In this document: piece by piece, positions 17,353-26,914 of the stretch
Position numbering within the stretch: position 1 is the first letter of the stretch
Layout: each line of letters starts with the position of its first letter
Assembly: GCA_964036045.1 (NCBI GenBank)
Contig: OZ038390.1
Location: 36,022,974-36,086,973, forward strand
From: Eutreptiella sp. 'Long Island Sound 2002'
Lineage: Eukaryota; Euglenozoa; Euglenophyceae; Eutreptiales; Eutreptiaceae
DNA length: 64,000 bases
Direction of reading: 5' to 3'
Position numbers and translations under genes: made by a program
Notes under the pieces: generated by a model
Seen by the model: the letters and a program-made list of their open reading frames with translations, nothing else
Database searches by the model: none
Told to the model about the DNA's origin: nothing

Positions 17353-19332
17353 ATGACCTCACTTCCTCCCGACCAGCTTGCGAAGATTATTGGTGATGCA
17401 ACCGCCCATGCAGTGCGATCTCTTATGTGTCCGCAAGGGCAAATTGGGTCGACGCAGGGGCAGCAGATGCAGGTGCAGCCCCAACATCACAAATCCGACA
17501 AGAGGAAAAAACGCATCAAGAATGCTCACAAGGGCAAACCGGGCCCGTCTGCACAGGGTCAGCAGTGGACGCATTCTACGGACGTGCTTCCCAGATTCGA
17601 CCTCACAGACGTGGATCATACAGATCCGGAGGCTCTGGGCAAGGCTGAGCACAAAATGGGGAATCCGTGCTACCTTTGCAGGAAATTTGGCCATCTCTCA
17701 GGAGTGCATTTTCCTACGTCGCATAAATGGTGTCAAGCAGATACAGTTCGATGGCATGCCAACAGAGAACACTGGCACTGTATACTGGCGGACCTTCGTT
17801 TGAAGCAGTTTTCCAAGTACCAGATTGCTGAACGTCGCTCTGTGGATGTATCAACATGGCCTCCGATGTCTGACCGTGAGTTTCTCGCCGCGGTTATGGA
17901 AGCGGCCACTGGTCTCCCGAGATGGGACGATGGGACAGACCCCAGGAGTACTTCCCCGAGGCCAATAAAGGACGCGCCCGCGGCTGAGTTCTTTCAGAAT
18001 ATGCTGGTACCAGGGCCTGCTCGTTCTCTGGGAAGTGCTAATCAGCAGCAACTTGCGCTGCCTGCGCCACCAGATCCAGCTTTTGCACTGCCAGCACCAC
18101 CAAGTACGCAAGCTAGTCACCCGGGTTTCCCTTTTCAGGCCGATCCCCCTGTTCGCAAGAGGCGAGGAGTGAAAGAGAAGCGGAATAAACGGGAACGCAC
18201 TGGCGATCCGGTCACAGAAGCCCTGGGAGCCTCTCCACAGGCTTTTGCGCAGATTGCGCTAGACCCGAAAGCCTCTGCACTACAACTGCCGTCATATAAA
18301 CCATCGTCAACACCTTCTTCGCTCTCTACAGCAGTGGTTGGTCTTCCTGCTCATGCCCTGAACATGCGTGTGCAAGACGCCGAAAATTCGCTGAAGACCC
18401 TGACCGAAGATCGAAAACATGTCTGGCAGCAGCTGGGACGTATTGATCGGTCGGTTTCTGACCTAAAACGGTCGGGGAACGTGTCACATAGTCTGATGGG
18501 ACAACTGTTGGTCAAAGTTGGGGGCGTCTCGCAGAACGAGGTCCAGCAGATGATGCAGGATGCCAGAGATGCGGCTCTCGCAGAGCTGCCGCCAAGTCTT
18601 GATCCCCAGATAGAGGAGCGACTCCGTCTGGCCTCGATTGAAGACGGGCCCGCAATCCCGACCATTGAGAACCTGCAGTCCAATGCCAGTGGGAGTGACA
18701 CGAATGTGACGCCGGGGAGACTCTCTGTCGCCTCTACGGATAGCTTCCTATCTGCAACGGGCTCCACGGATCTCATGGACGTCACAGTGGGACCAGGGTC
18801 GTCGACGGCGAATACTACGGTACCACAGAGAAAAGACGCATTGGGTTCCTGGACACTGGGATGGAAACCTGCCCAAGAGTGGAAGATGGTGGACATGGCG
18901 GCCCTGATGGAGTGCAGAGGTGCTCTGTCCAGCACTCCAGCCATACGGAGGAGAAATGAGGGTGTTCACGCGCTCAGCCATATGGGCGAAGGGCTTTTTA
19001 TGGTTACTCTGGCACCTACCCCTTCTGCAGATGCGACCAGCAGCCCAACTGCACGCACCTACCAAGTTGTGAAGGTACGCTCAGTGGGTCAAAGGCCAGC
19101 GGGGCACTTGGTGCTGGGACTCTCCAACCAGGTTCAACTCCAGAATGCGCTGGAGCCGGCAGTGGAGAGTACTGAGCCGTGCGGCTTTGATACGTGGGAG
19201 CTGAATGTATTCGATAAGATCTTCTTCTGGGAGGAGGCAGCCCGTCATGCTGCAGAGGAGTTGAATAATGGGAAACCTTGTAAGCGTCCATGTCTATCCG
19301 AAGGACCCTCTGGCACTACGGGGACACCATGA
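17353..19332 (+). CDS. ORF1 of the Penelope-like element, 659 aa
   Basis: I chose the ATG at 17353 (MTSLPPDQLAK) over the upstream ATG at 17215, because the latter lies before the acceptor-like end of the terminal repeat. A basic patch (about residues 45-65, KSDKRKKRIKNAHKGK) is followed by a Cys/His cluster (CYLCRKFGH...FPTSHKWC, about 106-125) that may form a zinc knuckle, then Pro/Ala-rich linkers, another basic stretch (RKRRGVKEKRNKRERTGD) and a probable coiled coil around 335-375. These traits suggest an RNA-binding ORF1 protein, but no named domain was recognised. It ends in ATGA, which overlaps the ORF2 start by four bases. Confidence 0.75.
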   Translation: MTSLPPDQLAKIIGDATAHAVRSLMCPQGQIGSTQGQQMQVQPQHHKSDKRKKRIKNAHKGKPGPSAQGQQWTHSTDVLPRFDLTDVDHTDPEALGKAEHKMGNPCYLCRKFGHLSGVHFPTSHKWCQADTVRWHANREHWHCILADLRLKQFSKYQIAERRSVDVSTWPPMSDREFLAAVMEAATGLPRWDDGTDPRSTSPRPIKDAPAAEFFQNMLVPGPARSLGSANQQQLALPAPPDPAFALPAPPSTQASHPGFPFQADPPVRKRRGVKEKRNKRERTGDPVTEALGASPQAFAQIALDPKASALQLPSYKPSSTPSSLSTAVVGLPAHALNMRVQDAENSLKTLTEDRKHVWQQLGRIDRSVSDLKRSGNVSHSLMGQLLVKVGGVSQNEVQQMMQDARDAALAELPPSLDPQIEERLRLASIEDGPAIPTIENLQSNASGSDTNVTPGRLSVASTDSFLSATGSTDLMDVTVGPGSSTANTTVPQRKDALGSWTLGWKPAQEWKMVDMAALMECRGALSSTPAIRRRNEGVHALSHMGEGLFMVTLAPTPSADATSSPTARTYQVVKVRSVGQRPAGHLVLGLSNQVQLQNALEPAVESTEPCGFDTWELNVFDKIFFWEEAARHAAEELNNGKPCKRPCLSEGPSGTTGTP

Positions 19333-22300
19333 CCACACGGTTGTCCACACTCGATCCTCAACTGCGTGACCTCCTCTTGGAACATGCTAGAGAGGATCTG
19401 CGGCGATCACAGACCATCACAGATTTGGAAACAGCGGCTGTCTTCCTGCGCGCCTCCATCTGTGGTACACGGTCGTGCGATTCTGAGTTTACTTCTGAGA
19501 TTGACGAACTGCTGAGCGAATCAGGAGAACGTACTCACCAGTCCATTGACAGTGGCAACGGAAGTACGAGTTCTAGCAATCCCTCTGCAGAATTTTGCTT
19601 AGAGGCTGATCCAATGCTTCCTGAAGATGAGTGTTTGGATCCACGCCCCTCAACCCTTTCCTCCTCCGGCGATGTCACGAGTGGCGAGTCTTTGCAGATG
19701 AAGGAGGGGGTCTGTGCCCCCACCCTGCAATTTCTACGTGGCATATGCTCTGTTGATTCATTTGCAAGCGCTCTGTCTAGGAACCGTTCGCTACGACCGC
19801 TGTGGGATGGTTTTACGGCCACCAACGGTATCAGGGAATGGGCTGAAGTCTCCGCGACGGACATCGAGCAGTTTTGCGAATTTAGTATACCACTTGTTGA
19901 AGCTATGAAGGCACACCTACCCCTTTGCTGTCGACTGACGGGGGGGGCGGAAGACTTCTTGCGTGATGTATTAGGCATTAGATGCATGCTTTTTGGCACA
20001 CCCTGGTCCTCAGGACTCCCAGAATTTGCGAGCGACATTCCTGAGTGCTTGTATTTTGATGGGATTTTCGACAGTAAGTATGCTTTGTTGGGTCCCACAC
20101 AGACCTTCTTTCTCAGGTCCGACGTGGCCCCCTTCGATTTTTCAGCTGAGATCGATAAATGTCTTGCTGATAGCAGTTTTAGAATGTGCGTGCTACACAA
20201 TCGGAAAGCGAATAGAGGCTGGAACGGACAGTTAGAACGCTGGGCTGTTAGTGGGCGTGCAGTACAGTTTGGTGCGCAGACAAGATTGAAAGTTCGCTGT
20301 TTTGATCAAACAGACACAGGACAAGAAAAATGGCTCTGGCTGGATGGTATTTGGGAATGGTGGCTGGTTGATGGGGGAGTGGGAGAAGTGGGCTCAGGCA
20401 TTGACGCCAAAGGTTTTGGCCTGGCAACTAAAGGCTTTATTAAGTCTTCGGGACCAGACTCCTGGTGCGGACCTTTGCCGGGGCTCTCAGGCCCAGACTC
20501 CCCCTTCCCCTCCAGACAGGAGATGTTAGATCAAGTGAACGAATTCTGGGCCGCGTGGGATGCAGAAGCCGACCGAAGGGCAAAACTTCTGAAATCCAGG
20601 TGCATACCGTGGGATCAGGTGGCAGAGTCCCTGCTGAGGAGTAACCGCCTGCTCAGGGATTGTCCAGATGTTAGGCTTCGTCGCATTGCAAGGCTTGCGC
20701 GGTTACCTCTTGATACCCCCCTGACGATTGCCGACACATGGATCTACGTGATGGTGGGACCTTTTCTGCCCTACGTAGGTCAGGTGGGATTTGTGCAGGG
20801 CACCAGAGCCCCTCTGGAGCGGTATGGGGAACATCTTTCGAGGGCTAAGTCCCTTCGGAATTTATTCCTCGGTACAAGGCACAGGCGGTTACGGTGCCAA
20901 CTCGGTTTTGGGAAGACACCCTCCCTTTCACGCGTGCTGGCCAGCATCGGTGGAGCAAAGGCCTCGATGCTCCTGATGCAGAAAGTAGACCCCCCCCGTG
21001 AGGCCTTTAATGTGGAGTCACATTTTGACAGCGTCCTCGCCCCTACACTCAACCAGATTGACCCTGCCAGAGGGTGGGGCATAGGTGAGCTCAGATGGAG
21101 ATGGAGTCTTCGGGACCAGACATCTTCAGAAGCGAAGACCCTTTCCCAGAGGACAAATGATGTACTCTGGAAGATTCGGAGTAACCAGGGTTCAGTGCTG
21201 GAGGTCGAACATCTGATCGAACTCCTTACCACCTCCCTTGGGAAGGTTCCAGGGCGCCCGTTTGATTCGTTTTTTCGCGCGGTGCAGGGCTTCGTCAAAA
21301 AGGCATGGGGAACAGAATTGCTACGACGCATTGTTGTCAGGGTCCCCACGTATCACAGAGGTACAATTAATTCCATTAAGACCAGTCTTCGTTCACATAT
21401 TGCACAACGAGCCCTGCCTGATTGTCTAAAAGCCTGGCTCAACCGTGCGCTGTCCGTCATGCCTCTTCAGGCAACAAAACTGAAGGATGCCATGCGGGGG
21501 GGTGCCTCCCTCCGCACAGTGCGGATGACAGCCGATGAGCTTACCAAGGGCATTGACTGTGGGGCCTTCTCTGCACTTCCGTTGCACGTAGGAGACCTAC
21601 AGAGGGCATGGGTTTTCACTGAGCCGCAGTCTGTTCAACAGGATGTAGTGCAGGCGGTTACGATGCAATTAAAACAGCGCGGTGGCAGGCTTTGTCGGTG
21701 CTCTTCCCTCATGACCTGTCACCCTGTTCTGCAGAATGACATTGGACATGTCCTGCTTCGTTCCAAGCCACAGTGGGAATGCCTGCTGGGCGAGGAAACC
21801 ATGAATGGTAATTCTAGACAGTGCCTGGTGCCCTCTCTGTCAGTTTTGGAGGAGCGGCTGAATATCTTTGAAGCTTCCCTGAAGCGTATGACAATACCTG
21901 ACAGACCACCAAAAATTTCCATCTCCCAACCTTCGGCGGCTCCCCCTTCTCTCTCCTCTTCCCCTCCCTCTCCCCTGCCTGAGGCTCAGATGCAGGCGAA
22001 GGTAACCCCGTCGACAGATGCGAAGCACGCCCTGCTTCAGCAGGAGGATATTACCCCGATTATCGACTGGGTCAGGGATATCTGTGCCAGGGATATCTCC
22101 ACCTGTGCGCTGGAGACACCTGCGCTCGAAGAGGCGCATGTGGACAACCTTTCCTCTCGCATTTGGGACCTGCGGTTTCGCACAGGGGTTTGGGATAAAC
22201 AACTGCACCGCATGTCAGGTGCATGTCGTGTTTTGGAAGAAGAAAGAGTTTTACAGGCATACCTGGGAGGTGACAGGTTTGTGCTGTGGGGGGTAGCAGA

Positions 22301-24203
22301 TTCAAAGCCATCAGCGCAAGCCGCAGTTGTTTTTGACACACTGCGGTCAGCGCATGCACATGGCATTGTACAACCAGCCATTAGGCATAATACGTTACGC
22401 AAAGGGTTCAATGATCTGACGTGGGCCGGCGAGCACATCAATTCTGTGTATTCCAATCCAGAGCCGGAGCCCTGTGACGGGATCCAGGATGAAGACCCAG
22501 GTCCACGCCAGTTTCGTCCCAAACCACTGTTCGGGGCCCCATCCATTTTCTCCATTTTAAAGTGGAAAACAGTGGAACGAGGGTCAGAGGCGGTGGTGAA
22601 GTGGAGAGACATTGTTTCCTTTAAGTTCCACATTTTGCGGTCTTATGCCCGACTGATCAGTCGCTCTCTGCAGTTGGTGGTCAGCGAGGTGTACAGACTT
22701 CTCTTAACCCTGGGGACACCCTGCATGCTAGGCGTCCGCGATATTCTGGGGGCTGTGGGGCGCACTATGCCCGTTTGGTCCACAGTTTGCCCTGCTGAAG
22801 CAGACATGGCAGACATGTTCTGGCACATCCCCAAATGTGACGTGGTTCCTTCACTGAAGTCCATTTTTCAGCTGCTGGAGCGCGAAAAACGCGGATGCGT
22901 GAATTTTTTTGCCCTGCACAAATCAGGTGAAAAAACACTCGACCGCTTGGGGACAGCCAGTAGCTCTGAATTTAGGGTCATTACAAGACAGGAACTGATT
23001 GATTTTGTGGAGTGGGACCTGCATCATAACACAGCGTTGGTGCTGGGGTCCCTCATGCTGAAGCAGGGTGACAGGGGCGTCCCCATCGGGGGGCACCTCT
23101 CCGCCCAGCTGGCGGAATTGTGGGCGCTAGCCCAGGAACTCACTCTGGTTTTTGGTACAGAAAAAACTGTCCTTGAGACGCGGTGGCAGGAGGCGGTCAA
23201 TGCAGAATCGCCGCTACTGCCCAACAGTTTATGTGATGTGCAGCTGTCCATCACCGACCCTGTGGAAGTGTGCCATCCCTCCTCTCACCCTTCACACCTC
23301 CTGGGCAGGACCCTGGCCAGCACTGATCGAGCATCGGTGTCCCGGGGTATCATTCGAGAGGATAAGTTTGGGGGATGGTGGAGTCCCACCGACTCCTCTT
23401 TCGGGTTTTTGCAAGTGGCGGGCGTGCGGATTGATTTGCTTGTTACTTCGCTGTGGGATGGGGCCCCAGACGGACGGATGGGGACCATCACCGCGTGCGC
23501 TCCAGCCCGTGACCGAGCACATGTGAGGGATTTCTTTAGGGAAATAGACCCGATTACATGTGTCGCCAACGAGGCACAGAGGGGCTGGTGGGGGTGGGCT
23601 ACCCGTCGGGGTGATCCGGAACCCCCTGTCTCCTCCTCCCCGTGTGTTCTTCTGTCGCGTTTCAGAGATAATATATATATAGTGTTCATGAACGTCCTTC
23701 AAGAGTTGCTCCCTGTGGTCCGGCGCAGTGTGATGTGTTTTCTGCAGTGCCTTTACGGCGTTCCCTTGAAGTGGGAACCTGTAGAATTGACTGTGTCGTG
23801 GGGTGAGTGCTCTTGGCGAGTCCTCCCCCTGGGGTTTTCACTTACCAGGAAGGGCGTGGTCTGGGATTTACAGTCTGCAGGGGAGTCAGCGGAATGGCAG
23901 AGGTGGATCCCTGCTGGGTCCGCCAACGCGCGATTCACGCTGGCCTCCATGCTCCCTTCGCTGTTTCTTAAATCAGTTTGGTACGCTGCATCCACGGGTG
24001 ACCTGGTTGCCAATTTTCGCTCCCTGGTGTGGGGCGTAGGCTGGCGTGGGTACCCGAAGGAATGGTGGTTGCCCTGTTTAGAGCGATTCCTGCGCAAGTA
24101 CAACCTGATGGGGGTGATTTCCCTGGGGTCAGTGGCCACGTGGGTTCGGGAGGGCAAGCGAGCTCACATGCAGAGCTCGGGAGTGGACACTGTTGCGCAT
24201 TGA
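19329..24203 (+). CDS. ORF2: GIY-YIG endonuclease plus reverse transcriptase, 1,624 aa
   Basis: The start is placed at the ATG inside ATGA (19329); an in-frame ATG at 19290 is possible. The GIY-YIG domain is at about residues 470-580: IYVM (472), YVGQVG (482), an Arg in LERYGEHL, catalytic-type Glu E563 (NVESHF) and PTLN (~573). The RT palm is at about 1050-1480: motif A D1159 (EADMADMFWHIP), motif B near 1250 (RGVPIGGHLSAQLAE) and motif C D1447-N1448 (SRFRDNIYIVF), followed by a Gly-containing motif-D/E-like segment (LPLGFSLTRKGVVW). The protein should nick target DNA and copy element RNA there. The Asn in place of the second motif-C Asp is unusual; the first Asp, needed for metal binding, is present. 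The last four codons and the stop lie in the 3' terminal repeat. Confidence 0.8.
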   Translation: MTTRLSTLDPQLRDLLLEHAREDLRRSQTITDLETAAVFLRASICGTRSCDSEFTSEIDELLSESGERTHQSIDSGNGSTSSSNPSAEFCLEADPMLPEDECLDPRPSTLSSSGDVTSGESLQMKEGVCAPTLQFLRGICSVDSFASALSRNRSLRPLWDGFTATNGIREWAEVSATDIEQFCEFSIPLVEAMKAHLPLCCRLTGGAEDFLRDVLGIRCMLFGTPWSSGLPEFASDIPECLYFDGIFDSKYALLGPTQTFFLRSDVAPFDFSAEIDKCLADSSFRMCVLHNRKANRGWNGQLERWAVSGRAVQFGAQTRLKVRCFDQTDTGQEKWLWLDGIWEWWLVDGGVGEVGSGIDAKGFGLATKGFIKSSGPDSWCGPLPGLSGPDSPFPSRQEMLDQVNEFWAAWDAEADRRAKLLKSRCIPWDQVAESLLRSNRLLRDCPDVRLRRIARLARLPLDTPLTIADTWIYVMVGPFLPYVGQVGFVQGTRAPLERYGEHLSRAKSLRNLFLGTRHRRLRCQLGFGKTPSLSRVLASIGGAKASMLLMQKVDPPREAFNVESHFDSVLAPTLNQIDPARGWGIGELRWRWSLRDQTSSEAKTLSQRTNDVLWKIRSNQGSVLEVEHLIELLTTSLGKVPGRPFDSFFRAVQGFVKKAWGTELLRRIVVRVPTYHRGTINSIKTSLRSHIAQRALPDCLKAWLNRALSVMPLQATKLKDAMRGGASLRTVRMTADELTKGIDCGAFSALPLHVGDLQRAWVFTEPQSVQQDVVQAVTMQLKQRGGRLCRCSSLMTCHPVLQNDIGHVLLRSKPQWECLLGEETMNGNSRQCLVPSLSVLEERLNIFEASLKRMTIPDRPPKISISQPSAAPPSLSSSPPSPLPEAQMQAKVTPSTDAKHALLQQEDITPIIDWVRDICARDISTCALETPALEEAHVDNLSSRIWDLRFRTGVWDKQLHRMSGACRVLEEERVLQAYLGGDRFVLWGVADSKPSAQAAVVFDTLRSAHAHGIVQPAIRHNTLRKGFNDLTWAGEHINSVYSNPEPEPCDGIQDEDPGPRQFRPKPLFGAPSIFSILKWKTVERGSEAVVKWRDIVSFKFHILRSYARLISRSLQLVVSEVYRLLLTLGTPCMLGVRDILGAVGRTMPVWSTVCPAEADMADMFWHIPKCDVVPSLKSIFQLLEREKRGCVNFFALHKSGEKTLDRLGTASSSEFRVITRQELIDFVEWDLHHNTALVLGSLMLKQGDRGVPIGGHLSAQLAELWALAQELTLVFGTEKTVLETRWQEAVNAESPLLPNSLCDVQLSITDPVEVCHPSSHPSHLLGRTLASTDRASVSRGIIREDKFGGWWSPTDSSFGFLQVAGVRIDLLVTSLWDGAPDGRMGTITACAPARDRAHVRDFFREIDPITCVANEAQRGWWGWATRRGDPEPPVSSSPCVLLSRFRDNIYIVFMNVLQELLPVVRRSVMCFLQCLYGVPLKWEPVELTVSWGECSWRVLPLGFSLTRKGVVWDLQSAGESAEWQRWIPAGSANARFTLASMLPSLFLKSVWYAASTGDLVANFRSLVWGVGWRGYPKEWWLPCLERFLRKYNLMGVISLGSVATWVREGKRAHMQSSGVDTVAH

Positions 24204-24525
24204 TGCTTTCTGTGTGTGTGTGCGGTGCATGAGTTGAACGACATAATTCAGGTAAGCTTAGTAAAGAGACGAAAGGCGGACTAGGTAAGAGAAGGGGCGC
24301 CGACGGTCACAGCATAGAGCGACAGCCGGAGCCCACATGACGGGAATTGTGGTGCAGGTAGACTATGCGGTGCAGCCTGTCAATGTATGTATATTCTTCC
24401 CGCGAGCAGTTGTGGTGTCGGGGCCAGGGTGCTTTCCTTGAACGCTGTGTTTTTCTGCACCTTCTCTCGTACCAGTCTCATGATCATCTGAGGAGTCTTT
24501 TCACGTTTTGTGCTTGCCCCCGCAG
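24188..24525 (+). repeat. 3' terminal direct repeat (pseudo-LTR)
   Basis: Matches 16895-17232 base for base except three substitutions, with identical length. The match ends at CCCCCGCAG; downstream DNA is unrelated to that after the 5' copy. Confidence 0.9.
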
Positions 24526-26914
24526 ACTTGTCTCGGAGCAATTGGCCGTGTTAAAGACATTTTTACACCTTTTGTTTCCGAATGGTCGTCATGCATTATG
24601 CATGGTAACTAGCATGACAAGTTTTTGTACAAAATCCTAAAGCTCGGGTTGACCGGATACGGCAAAAAACATTCGTCATAGGAAATAGTGTTTTTGCACG
24701 GGATGTGACGATTACACAGGCTTTGAGGATCCAACATAGACAGTATGTAATTGGGTACAAGTTGGAGGGGGTAGGACATTGCAAACTCCTCTTCACAAAA
24801 TGCACACCAATGACTGGGACCTGTGGAATGGCGCTCGGTGGTTTGGTGCGGCGGAAAACGTAGTATGGCTGGGCATATGCAATAATTGTTCACCCCACAC
24901 ATGAACCCCCACCATCCCAAGAAGTTTTCCTGATGCGTTCTGTCTCCCACCTGAATGCACTCTTGTGGGACACGCGGCGCGCCCTGATGCATTGCCACAG
25001 GGCCTACACCCTCATAGTCTCTCTGTCGTGCAAGGCCACAGCCTGGATGCATGCCATGCTAGCGGCGTGGAAGCCCCATATGCTGTCTGTTCGGTACAAC
25101 TTCCGCGCCTCCTGCGTCCAGGGTGCGCTATGTGCCAAAGCGACCATGGCTCAGGCGTTGCTCGCGCATCACTCGTTCACGTTGGCTTATGCCCCAAAGC
25201 TCTCGCTGTTCTCCTCCCTGTACGCACCATAGGAGGGGCGACACTGCACCATATGTCCCTGTCCCATCAAAGGTACACCATGTGGGCCTCCATGATCGTA
25301 TATCGCATGCCGAAGCATGAGCAGTGGCTCAACAGATCCATGGGAGGCAGGCAGGTTGTATGCCAGAGCCTTCCATCCCACCTCACGAGCGATCCGCCAC
25401 TCGCACGCGATGTTGGTGTGCTCACGCCTCAATGAGGCATATGCCTCGGTTGGTGCCCAAAAACACCACATTTTTTCCCAATGGTCGGCCCTCTGCACGG
25501 AACGCCACGCCCATGCGTCCAGTGGGTCACCGTAACAGAACATTGGCGAGAGGTGGCATGGAGAGAGAAAGGCCGTCACCTGGCAGACGAAACAACGGCG
25601 CTCAGGGTCCGCAACTGAAGCGCCGCCGCTCGTTATCTCCAGACGCCCGGTCTGGAAAACGCCAGAGGTGCCTTCCCCAGAGCCCGAGCGTGGTCCAACT
25701 GACCTGCTCCCCCGACAGAGCCCATGAGGACGCCCCGTTTATCCAGCTCACGGGATCCCCTATCAGGGAACTCCATTGGTGACCCCCCACTGCTGTCGTA
25801 TCCTGTCGTATCTAGTCTTATTCCCCGTGGATACTCGCCTCTGGAGGGCATACTTGACGCCCGGATGTATGAGTCTATAGATTCTGCACCTTGAGTTTCC
25901 TGCTTTCTCTGACCCTGCACGTTTCATCAGTCCTTACATTACAAGTGCTGACCTTCGTGGTCGTGGCAGGCCCCACCTCTTGCATCGAGTGTACAGTGCA
26001 AACAGGGTACGCGCCCCCATTGGACTCTCCCTTGTGGAGAAGTGACCCGCATCTCATCCAATGGCCAAGCAACCCTTACTGTACATACTTTCTAGGCCCA
26101 GCCGCCTATGTACACTGTCTGCCTTGATGGCCGAACTACTCAGTGTCAGACCTCAAAAAAAAATTGTTCACACCATTTAGTTAGTTTTGTTGGATCCGGT
26201 GAAACTAGTGTGTTGTTGTATCATTCACACAAAAAGTGCAAATGTGATGAATGTCTGTGAAATTTATTTGAAACACTACTATCACTTAATGTTTTGAACT
26301 TACATGATTCATTTTTGAGTAGATCTTCAAGAACTAGCTTAGCAATGTCTGCTGCTCACCTACTTGGTATTGTTGTATGGTTGTACACATTGACGTCCCC
26401 AAGACATAAGCTCACTGGTTTTTTTTTTTCACAGGAAGCGTCACAAGGCGCCAGCCCAGAAGACACCAGATCTTTGTTTCCCAGCCGACCTTTGTTTTGC
26501 CGGATGTTTGGCCAGAAATTGTTTTTAGAAATTTTATGAGCCTTTACTGAACGCGCCTTTTGCCGAATCCGGCAAAAGAGGTATATCGTGATTGAATGTT
26601 GACACCATGGGTAGAATAGCCACTGTCTCTGTATTTCTGGTGGTAAGTTGATTGGCAACTCTGGTTTTTTCTTGATTGACAGCCATATAGGGGCACAGGA
26701 AATATAGAGGAAGAGGGATTACCACTCTGTCCCCATCCTCATCCACCTTTTTTGCGTTTGCCGCGCCTCCCCTGCCATTTCACTCAATGTCTCCATTGCT
26801 CCTATTTTGGTAAGCGCCCGTGATATTGGATTGCTTTCGCTTTCATCCAGGCCTTATGCTGCGCATGTTCTGGGTGTCCATTGTGTAAGGAGAAGCAACA
26901 ACCTTTATCATACC
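24526..26914. other. No supported gene; upstream region of the cyclase gene
   Basis: Open stretches exist on both strands at 24600-25580, for instance minus-strand 24609-25052 with HWCAFCEEEF, but they do not join into a recognisable protein. The promoter of the cyclase gene should lie near its right end, but I see no convincing TATA or other core element. Confidence 0.45.

Larger units (their letters stand above)
16895..24525 (+). mobile_element. Two-ORF retroelement with 338-bp terminal direct repeats, GIY-YIG nuclease and RT (Penelope-like)
   Basis: 338-bp direct repeats (16895-17232 and 24188-24525, three differences seen) enclose ORF1 and ORF2. Penelope-like elements are known for pseudo-LTRs of this sort, for GIY-YIG endonucleases and for RTs near the telomerase branch. 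In most of them the nuclease is C-terminal; the Chlamys and Naiad groups have it N-terminal, as here. The motif-C RDN and the large size (ORF2 1,624 aa plus a 659-aa ORF1) are atypical. Both ORFs are open from end to end, so the copy may be recent. No target duplication was identified. Confidence 0.7.

Noticed and set aside
19290-19329. ORF2 start at 19290
   Set aside because: Possible, but the ATGA junction at 19329 is the better-supported start for a downstream retrotransposon ORF.
16895-24525. LTR retrotransposon
   Set aside because: The terminal repeats lack TG...CA ends, the ORF2 stop lies within the repeat, and the polymerase comes with a GIY-YIG nuclease and without integrase, protease or RNase H.
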